From JBBSDV01 sp038240335 (GTDB taxonomy: Bacteria > Chloroflexota > Dehalococcoidia > DSTF01 > JACRBR01), in assembly GCA_038240335.1 (NCBI GenBank), contig JBBSDV010000005.1:1-36866 (forward strand): a stretch of DNA of 36,866 bases, read 5' to 3'. Positions 32,071 to 36,866 of the stretch are shown here, piece by piece. Under the pieces are notes generated by a model. It was not told where the DNA came from, did not search any database, and was given only the letters and a program-made list of their open reading frames with translations. Position 1 is the first letter of the stretch; each line of letters starts with the position of its first letter. A program made the position numbers and the translations under genes.

Positions 32071-32748
32071 TCAGGAGCCGCCGACGCCGATGGTGCGCAG
32101 ATTTTCGGCGAGCGTGGTTGCCGTCAAGGGGCCCAGAGAACGGGCCTGGACGATGCCGCCGGGATCGATGAAGTAGGAAGCCGGGATGCCCTCGATGGGG
32201 CCGCCGATGTGCCAGGCGTCGCCGACGCCGCCGGTGCGGTCGATGACGATCGGGAACGTCATACCGAACTCGGACGCGAAGGCGCGGACCTGATCGGCGT
32301 TTTCCTGCAGGTCGATGCCAATGACGGTGAAGCCGCCGCTCGCATAGGTGTCCGAAGCACGGACGATCGCGGGCATCTCCTCGCGGCACTCCTTGCACCA
32401 GGACGCCCAGAAGTTCACGAGCACGGGCTTGCCGCGCAGGTCGCTGAGGCGGAGCTGGGCGCCGTCGGGCGTCTCGAGGAGGAAGTCGGGGGCGGCGCGG
32501 CCGACGTCGCTCGACGGCGCGCTGCCGGTGGCGTTCAGGGCTGTCGGGAGAGCGACGACGCCGAAGCCGCCGTTGCTCGCCCCGCCGCCACGGCGCTGCT
32601 CGAGATAGAACAGCCCCCCGACGATGGTCGCGACGAGCAGCACGGGCAGCACCAAGCTGCGGAGCGCGCCGCTCCACTCGCGGCGGTTCTGCGGGCGCTC
32701 CTCGATGCCGGATTCGTCATCGAGGGGCAGGTCGTTCTTTGGGGTCAT
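32071..32748 (-). CDS. TlpA/ResA-like membrane-anchored thioredoxin
   Basis: Predicted 225-residue protein with one N-terminal membrane anchor (about residues 31-49) and an extracytoplasmic thioredoxin fold. The active site is WASWCKECREE with Cys118 and Cys121, and the cis-proline is Pro189 in EGIPASYFID. APDFLLETPDG (about 86-96) is the usual start of the AhpC/TlpA-type domain. Such proteins reduce disulfides of apocytochromes c or other exported proteins. Its ATG overlaps the stop of the M23 gene (ATGA), so the two are coupled. It may work with ResB, encoded 3 kb away on the same strand. Confidence 0.9.
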   Translation of the reverse strand: MTPKNDLPLDDESGIEERPQNRREWSGALRSLVLPVLLVATIVGGLFYLEQRRGGGASNGGFGVVALPTALNATGSAPSSDVGRAAPDFLLETPDGAQLRLSDLRGKPVLVNFWASWCKECREEMPAIVRASDTYASGGFTVIGIDLQENADQVRAFASEFGMTFPIVIDRTGGVGDAWHIGGPIEGIPASYFIDPGGIVQARSLGPLTATTLAENLRTIGVGGS

Positions 32749-33476
32749 CGCTCGTTCATTTGGGAAACCGGCGTGAAGAGCCGCTCGTACAGGGCGCGCA
32801 CCTCGTCGGGCGGTAGACCGCGGCCGAGAAAGCTGTCGCCGGCGCGGAGTTCGAAGTGCACGTGCTCCTCGGTGTCGGGGTTAGAGAGCGATTCGGGGGT
32901 GCCGGAATCGCCGACGAACGCGATCACCTCGCCCTGGGCGACCTTCGTGCCGACCTGGATGTTGTCGGGGATGTCGGATGTGTGCGCGTATCGCGTGACG
33001 ATGCCCTTTCCGTGATCGACCCACACCTGCCTGCCGCGGAACAGGTCGAGAACGTCGAAGTCATTCGCGTGACCATCGGTTATACGCTTGTCGGCGGCAT
33101 CGAGTTCCGCCTGGGTTAGGGGATGATAGTCGTGGTCGGCGCGAATGATGGTGCCGTCCTTCGCGGCGACGATGGGCGTGCCCTTCGTGATCTTCGCGCA
33201 GTTGTCGTAGTCGTAGAAATCGACGCCCTCGTGGACGCCGCCGCGGTATTCGCGGGGGGCGTTGGGCATGAGCACGTCGTTCTGCGGCAAACAGCCTCCC
33301 TTAATGGGATAGATGAAGTTACGGAAGACCGTGAGATCGGGGCCTTCGGGTGTCGCTGTCGCGGCGATCGTGCTTGGCGTCGCTGTCGCGCGGGAACCGG
33401 AAGCGCCGCTGCAAGAAGACGCCAGCAACGCGAGGGCGGCGAGCAGCAGCGGTAGTGCGAGTGATGCGCGTGACAA
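32745..33476 (-). CDS. M23 family metallopeptidase lipoprotein
   Basis: Predicted 243-residue surface lipoprotein with a LytM-type fold. A hydrophobic signal segment ends in LLASSC (Cys22). The zinc-binding pattern is GGVHEGVDFYDYD (His82-x3-Asp86) with HVHFEL (His205, His207); RYAHTSDI (His165) also matches the family. Two further cysteines (62 and 93) may form a disulfide. It would cut peptidoglycan cross-links, or act as a divisome or autolysin factor. The start is TTG 33476, since AAGGA (33490-33486) lies 9 nt upstream and the signal peptide follows directly; the frame is open to 33743 but the extra part is Arg/Pro-rich and not exported-like. Insert at about 112-148 between strands is longer than usual. 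Confidence 0.85.
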   Translation of the reverse strand: MSRASLALPLLLAALALLASSCSGASGSRATATPSTIAATATPEGPDLTVFRNFIYPIKGGCLPQNDVLMPNAPREYRGGVHEGVDFYDYDNCAKITKGTPIVAAKDGTIIRADHDYHPLTQAELDAADKRITDGHANDFDVLDLFRGRQVWVDHGKGIVTRYAHTSDIPDNIQVGTKVAQGEVIAFVGDSGTPESLSNPDTEEHVHFELRAGDSFLGRGLPPDEVRALYERLFTPVSQMNER

Positions 33477-33720
33477 CAGGGATGATCCTTTCGGGGCTGC
33501 CGCTGGCGCACGGTGCGGTCGCCGACAAGATACCGCGAGTGCTGGATGAGTCTGCGTCGAGGGAGGGCGAGAGGGGGAGGCAATTGGGGATGGAAACCAG
33601 ATCGAAACAGTTTCCGGGGACGGGAAGTCGCGCGCGCGGCGGGGCCGTCGACGCACGCGTTTTTTCGTTAGCAAGTATGGAGAGGTTGCGGGACAGCCGC
33701 GCGAGTGGTCGGTTATCGAC

Positions 33721-34083
33721 TCAGATGTCCTCATCGCCCGCAAAACTGTCGGTTGCGTCGGACATGATGGCTTCGGGATCCTCGCCGGACTCCATCCGGG
33801 TGATCATGTCGTCAAATTCGGGGCCGAGGTCGTCGCCCATCTCGTCCTTCATCTCGCGCGCCCAGCGAGCGACGGCGCGGGGATCATTCTCGTCAAGGTC
33901 ATCCATTGCGCCGGCGTCGTTGAGGTTGAGGCCAGCGCGCGGCGTGGCGAATCTCGATATGAGGCGCGAGAGCCTGGCGCTGCCACAGTGCTCGCAACGC
34001 GCGGCGACCGATGATGTCACGCTGCGGACAAAGACGGATGTACGGCGCTTGCAGGCGAGACAGCGGTATTCGTAAATGGGCAT
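33721..34083 (-). CDS. FmdB-type zinc-ribbon protein
   Basis: Predicted 120-residue protein. The N-terminal zinc ribbon is MPIYEYRCLACKRRT (Cys8, Cys11) and ARCEHCGS (Cys30, Cys33), the typical FmdB/CxxC_CXXC_SSSS form. The rest is acidic, with AREMKDEMGDDLGPEFDDMI and a Glu/Asp-rich end, as in many small FmdB proteins of unknown role. A near-leaderless promoter lies upstream. It is not adjacent to any metal enzyme gene that would suggest a specific partner. Confidence 0.85.
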   Translation of the reverse strand: MPIYEYRCLACKRRTSVFVRSVTSSVAARCEHCGSARLSRLISRFATPRAGLNLNDAGAMDDLDENDPRAVARWAREMKDEMGDDLGPEFDDMITRMESGEDPEAIMSDATDSFAGDEDI

Positions 34084-34090
34084 CGCTCAT

Positions 34091-34120
34091 CGAATACCAG
34101 AACGCCGATGGTAGCGGCAA
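34091..34120 (-). promoter_or_regulatory. Possible promoter of the FmdB-type gene
   Basis: On the minus strand TTGCCG (34120-34115), an 18-nt spacer and TATTCG (34096-34091) are followed by 7 nt and ATG 34083. The -35 element resembles those of menA and the mutase gene; the -10 is a weaker match. Confidence 0.4.
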
Positions 34121-34158
34121 CCTAGCGCCGACTCTTCGTTAGTCCCGACGAGAGTCGA

Positions 34159-34314
34159 TCGTAGGCGTTGTCCGACTTTGTCGCCTCATCGCCGTGTCCG
34201 CTGGCGCGTACCCGGATGCAGGCATGAAAGAAGAAAGAGGACGTTCCCGGGGGGACACGCCCCGGAGCCCCTGTACAGCCTTCCGGCAGAGCGCGGCGCT
34301 CTCCGCACCCCGCC
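34159..34314 (+). repeat. Copy of the dispersed intergenic repeat, near full length
   Basis: Compared with 36438-36583, shared blocks are TCGTAG-GGCGTTG, a CGACTT block, GCCGT(G)TCCGCT, GCGCGTACC-GGATG, a purine-rich GAAAGAAGAAAGAGG part, GGGGGACA-GCCCC and the core AGAGCGCGGCGCTCT (34288-34302), a perfect 7-bp palindrome with a 1-nt centre. Confidence 0.65.
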
Positions 34315-34441
34315 AGATCATGAATGAGAAGGATGCTCGAGGGACACCGTTGAGCCCGGTGGCGGTCGCAGCGGCGACTGGACGCCCGCTTCACTCGATC
34401 GCGATGCAAATCGAGGCGCACGAGCGGGGCGAGCGGGGCGA

Positions 34442-34669
34442 TTACGCATCGCCGAGGATGGGCCCGCCTCTGTCGAGGACGGCGCCGGCGAGGGAGACGA
34501 CGCTGGGACGTTCCTCGCAGTAGCCGCCCATCTCGCACTTGTCGAACGTAAATGCGCCGTTTTCGCGACTATAGCCAATGTTCCAGCTGCCGATCGCGAC
34601 GTTGTCGTGGCCGAGCGCCAGCTGCTGCTGCAGCACCATGATGAGCGCCTCGAGTTCTTTGCGTCCCAT
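34442..34669 (-). CDS. Small conserved-looking protein of unknown function
   Basis: Predicted 75-residue protein, MGRKELEALIMVLQQQLALG at the N-terminus, then HDNVAIGSWNIGYSRENGAF and two cysteines in TFDKCEMGGYCEERPS (positions 45 and 51). It has a good GGAGG ribosome site just upstream of ATG 34669, a coherent amphipathic first helix and no low complexity, which support a real gene. It is divergent from the glycosyltransferase gene. I do not recognise its family. Confidence 0.6.
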   Translation of the reverse strand: MGRKELEALIMVLQQQLALGHDNVAIGSWNIGYSRENGAFTFDKCEMGGYCEERPSVVSLAGAVLDRGGPILGDA

Positions 34670-34770
34670 TCCGCCTCCGTGTCCGCGCTGCTTCTTCGAT
34701 CCAGTATGGCAAACGCAACCGGAGACCGTATCCACGAGTGAGGCCGCGCGGTCGCTTCGACACTCGGCGG

Positions 34771-34776
34771 TACACT
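34771..34776 (+). promoter_or_regulatory. Possible -10 box of the glycosyltransferase gene
   Basis: TACACT ends 5 nt before ATG 34782. No -35 box is visible. Sequence and geometry match the boxes at 10136, 18458 and 20149. Confidence 0.4.
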
Positions 34777-34781
34777 CAGCG

Positions 34782-36329
34782 ATGCAGTCGCGATCCGCGG
34801 AGCGTCGAGGGGTCGGCCGAGCGGCGCCATTCCTGGCGTTGGCGGCGCTGACGCTCGCTGTGTGCGCAACGCTCCGATATCCAGCGCTGTTCGAACCGCG
34901 CTGGTACGGCGACGAGGGCATTTTCTCCGCAATCGCCGAGAATATACGCAACGGGCGAACGCTGTACAGCGGCGCCTGGGACAACAAGCCGCCCCTCATT
35001 TTCTTTACGTACGCGGCGGTGCAATCTCTGTTGGGCACGGGGACGTTCGCGCTGCATCTCGTCGCGACGATGTTCGTGCTCGCGACCCAGGTCGTCGTGA
35101 TGATCATTGCGCTGCGGCTGTACGGGAGGCGCCAGGCGCTCGTCGCGGGGCTGGCGTTCGCGTTCGGCATGGGGACGCCGGTGCTGGAGGCGGATCTCGC
35201 GATGACCGAGACCTTCATGATTCTGCCGACGTCGCTCGCGGTGCTGGTCTTCGTGATCGCGCAGCAACGTGCCGAATCGCAGCGAACGGCGCTGTACGGG
35301 CTCGCCGGAGTGCTGCTCGGGATTGCGGCGGGCTACAAGCAGGTCGCAGTATTCGACGGGGCGGCGATCGGCATGATGATTTGGCTTACGCACGAGCACC
35401 GATTGCGAGCGTTGGCGCCGATCGCGATCGGATTCGCAGTACCGCAGATCGTGTTTGCGGTGCTGTTCGCCGTCATGGGGGCATTCAGCGCCTACTGGTA
35501 CGCGATTGTCGGTTCGCTCGGCGTCTATTCGAGCCTCGCCGACGACAACCCGTTCGTGAAGTTTGTCGGCCTCTTGCCGGCGCTGCTCGCCGTCGCGTGG
35601 TTGGTGCGGCGCAAGCAGCTCGGCGGCGCGATCACAATGCAGTTCTTCCCGGTATTGTGGCTCGCCTTCGCCATCGGCGGCGCGACCTCGAGCACGTTCC
35701 CGTTCCCGCACTACCTGCAGCAGGCGGTGCCGGCGCTGGCGCTCGTCCTCGTGGCGAACCCGCTCTCGCTCGAGACCGAAGATACGGGAACAATTGCGCT
35801 CGCCGTGGGCGGACTGCTCGTAACGGCGGTGGTCTTCGGACAGTTCGCGCCGGCGTTCCGGGAACGGCAGCAACTCGATCCGGTCGCTTACTACCGGACG
35901 TTTGCGTCACATCAGTACGGGACGATGAGCGACCTCGACTACGACTACTACTTTGACGGCAAGACGATCGCGGTGCGTGACATCGTCCGGTACATCGACG
36001 ACGACGACGCGGGCGCGACGCTGTATGCGTGGAGCGAGTTGCCGTGGTTGTACGCGGCCGGCGGGCTGACGAATCCGACGCGTTATTACACGTCGTTTCT
36101 CGGCGAGGTGATCCCGGGTGCGAAGAGCGAGATCCTGCGTGATCTCGATGCGCATCCGCCGGTATACGTCGTTGTCTCGGACGACACGTACGCGCCGTTC
36201 GACGCTCTCGAGCGGTTCCTCGACCGCCGATATTCGCTGCTGCACCAGCAGAACGACTGGCGCATCTACCGGCTGAGCAGCGCCAGCGGGCGTCTGTCGA
36301 CGGAGACGTCGCTCGCACGCTTGCCGTAG
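34782..36329 (+). CDS. Membrane glycosyltransferase, GT39/ArnT-like
   Basis: Predicted 515-residue integral membrane protein. After the first helix (about 14-30) comes FEPRWYGDEGIFSAIAENI (about 37-55), with Asp44 in the position of the catalytic Asp of dolichyl-phosphate-mannose-type (GT-C fold) transferases, then WDNKPPLIFFTYAAV (about 66-80). About ten or more hydrophobic segments fill residues 75-400. The last 100 residues form a soluble domain with PTRYYTSFLGEVIPG and PVYVVVSDDTYAPF. It would move a sugar from a lipid carrier to a protein or lipid at the outer face. The acceptor is unknown. ATG 34782 lies 5 nt after TACACT; an open frame to 34578 precedes it but lacks coding character. 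Confidence 0.8.
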   Translation: MQSRSAERRGVGRAAPFLALAALTLAVCATLRYPALFEPRWYGDEGIFSAIAENIRNGRTLYSGAWDNKPPLIFFTYAAVQSLLGTGTFALHLVATMFVLATQVVVMIIALRLYGRRQALVAGLAFAFGMGTPVLEADLAMTETFMILPTSLAVLVFVIAQQRAESQRTALYGLAGVLLGIAAGYKQVAVFDGAAIGMMIWLTHEHRLRALAPIAIGFAVPQIVFAVLFAVMGAFSAYWYAIVGSLGVYSSLADDNPFVKFVGLLPALLAVAWLVRRKQLGGAITMQFFPVLWLAFAIGGATSSTFPFPHYLQQAVPALALVLVANPLSLETEDTGTIALAVGGLLVTAVVFGQFAPAFRERQQLDPVAYYRTFASHQYGTMSDLDYDYYFDGKTIAVRDIVRYIDDDDAGATLYAWSELPWLYAAGGLTNPTRYYTSFLGEVIPGAKSEILRDLDAHPPVYVVVSDDTYAPFDALERFLDRRYSLLHQQNDWRIYRLSSASGRLSTETSLARLP

Positions 36330-36866
36330 GGCAAAAAACGCGGCTGCGCCCGGAGTGAGCCAGGACGTCGTGAGGCCTGTACGCTCAGTCTTCTCGTCGG
36401 TGCTTTAACGCTTGTTTCGATCCGTGACGCGGAGGCATCGTAGCGGGCGTTGCCCGACTTCATCGCCACTTCGCCGTTCCGCTTGCGCGTACCTGGATGG
36501 ATCTTCGAGGAGAGAAGAATGAAGGTTGCTGGGGGACAGCCCCAGACCCCCGCCAGAGTGCGCTGCGCTCTCAGTTCCCGCTCTATAATGGGCAACCTCC
36601 TACCTCGTTGCAGAGTGCTCTGCGGTGCTCCGCAACCTCGTTTCACCCCTGCGTGATGCGATTCGAGACGGCGTCTCGGCGTTAGTTGCCTCGTGACCCT
36701 TCAGAAGCACGATGCTAGGTTCCGTACGACAACAGATCGCGCTTGTCGAACCGAGTATGAGGGCAGGGTCGGGGATTCGGTTCGTGGCGGGTACCGCCGT
36801 GTGTACGGTGGACAGCGCGATCGCCCCGTGACGGGCCTATGCTTCGCTTGTGGAACACTGATGCGA
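36330..36866. other. Noncoding end of the window with a repeat copy
   Basis: A copy of the dispersed repeat occupies 36438-36583. Beyond it, 36598-36640 has a further GCAGAGTGCTCTGC palindrome. An ATG at 36839 could open a gene that continues outside the window, but nine codons are not enough to judge. Confidence 0.5.
36438..36583 (+). repeat. Copy of the dispersed intergenic repeat
   Basis: It shares with 34159-34314 the block order TCGTAG-GGCGTTG, CGACTT, CGCCGTTCCGCTTGCGCG with TACC-GGATG, AGAGAAGAATGAAGG, GGGGGACAGCCCC and the core AGAGTGCGCTGCGCTCT (36555-36571). Confidence 0.65.

Larger units (their letters stand above)
34084..34441. other. 358-nt intergenic region with promoter and repeat
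   Basis: It contains the FmdB promoter (34091-34120) and a full copy of the dispersed repeat (34159-34314). The remaining 127 nt to the small gene show nothing I can assign. Confidence 0.55.

Noticed and set aside
30742..33015. A 757-codon open frame on the plus strand
   Set aside because: It is antisense to the acyl-CoA dehydrogenase, TlpA-like and M23 genes, all with clear families; high GC leaves the antisense third-position frame open. No family pattern or ribosome site.
1..36866. CRISPR array, tRNA, rRNA or riboswitch
   Set aside because: No regularly spaced repeats, no cloverleaf with a T-loop GTTCRANNC in proper context, and no riboswitch core was recognised by eye. A tRNAscan-SE and Infernal run would be decisive.
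36839..36866. Start of a gene running out of the window
   Set aside because: ATG 36839 opens nine codons only, with no ribosome site; not enough to support a call.

Overview
The window is a GC-rich (roughly 65%) bacterial chromosome segment with densely packed, mostly ordinary housekeeping and metabolic genes. No rRNA, tRNA, CRISPR array or intact insertion sequence was seen. The gene set (menaquinone prenyltransferase MenA, ResB, secreted cohesin/dockerin protein, stand-alone methylmalonyl-CoA mutase large subunit, YajQ, AidB-like acyl-CoA dehydrogenase, ADP-forming acyl-CoA synthetase alpha subunit, frequent GTG/TTG starts) would fit a high-GC Chloroflexota lineage (Dehalococcoidia-like). 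That placement is inference only; no marker gene here settles it.

Layout. 1-4041 (+): an acyl-CoA synthetase (ADP-forming) alpha-type protein, a secreted cohesin/dockerin protein, a nitroreductase and a SufR-like Fe-S regulator. 4076-4972 (-): menA. 5410-8207 (+): a degenerate PP2C-like membrane protein with a C-terminal beta-propeller, then a small methyltransferase. 8255-9937 (-): ilvD. 10178-12921 (+): lipoprotein, alpha/beta hydrolase and MFS transporter. 13084-15286 (-): a small membrane protein coupled to an FTR1-like membrane protein, then dnaJ. 15474-15851 (+): a small membrane protein with a doubtful start. 16041-18404 (-): ECF sigma factor, zinc-finger anti-sigma factor and SIMPL lipoprotein. 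18473-21780 (+): signal peptidase I with a long N-terminal extension, and methylmalonyl-CoA mutase. 21860-23482 (-): an AT-richer HNH-DGQHR protein that looks imported. 23575-25147 (-): alpha/beta hydrolase and yajQ. 25380-26288 (+): a GDPD-like phosphodiesterase. 26278-29107 (-): resB-lgt-glutaredoxin. 29108-30102: a repeat-rich gap with a broken membrane gene. 30103-34083 (-): acyl-CoA dehydrogenase, TlpA-like thioredoxin, M23 lipoprotein and FmdB-type zinc ribbon. 34442-34669 (-): a small unknown gene. 34782-36329 (+): a GT39-like membrane glycosyltransferase. The rest is noncoding with repeats.

How the genes fit together. Several clusters concern the cell envelope: Lgt would lipidate the lipoproteins encoded here, LepB would process other exported proteins, ResB with the CxxC thioredoxins would serve cytochrome c maturation, and the sigma/anti-sigma/SIMPL operon looks like an envelope-signal circuit. 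Metabolic genes point to acyl-CoA, propionate and branched-chain amino-acid metabolism and menaquinone respiration.

The points most worth a second look are the lone HNH-DGQHR fusion (candidate restriction or DNA-modification-linked protein), repeated -10 boxes placed 5-9 nt before ATG codons that suggest leaderless transcripts, a ten-codon leader ORF overlapping a lipoprotein start, a palindromic intergenic repeat family, and an MFS gene whose best start codon reads ACG.
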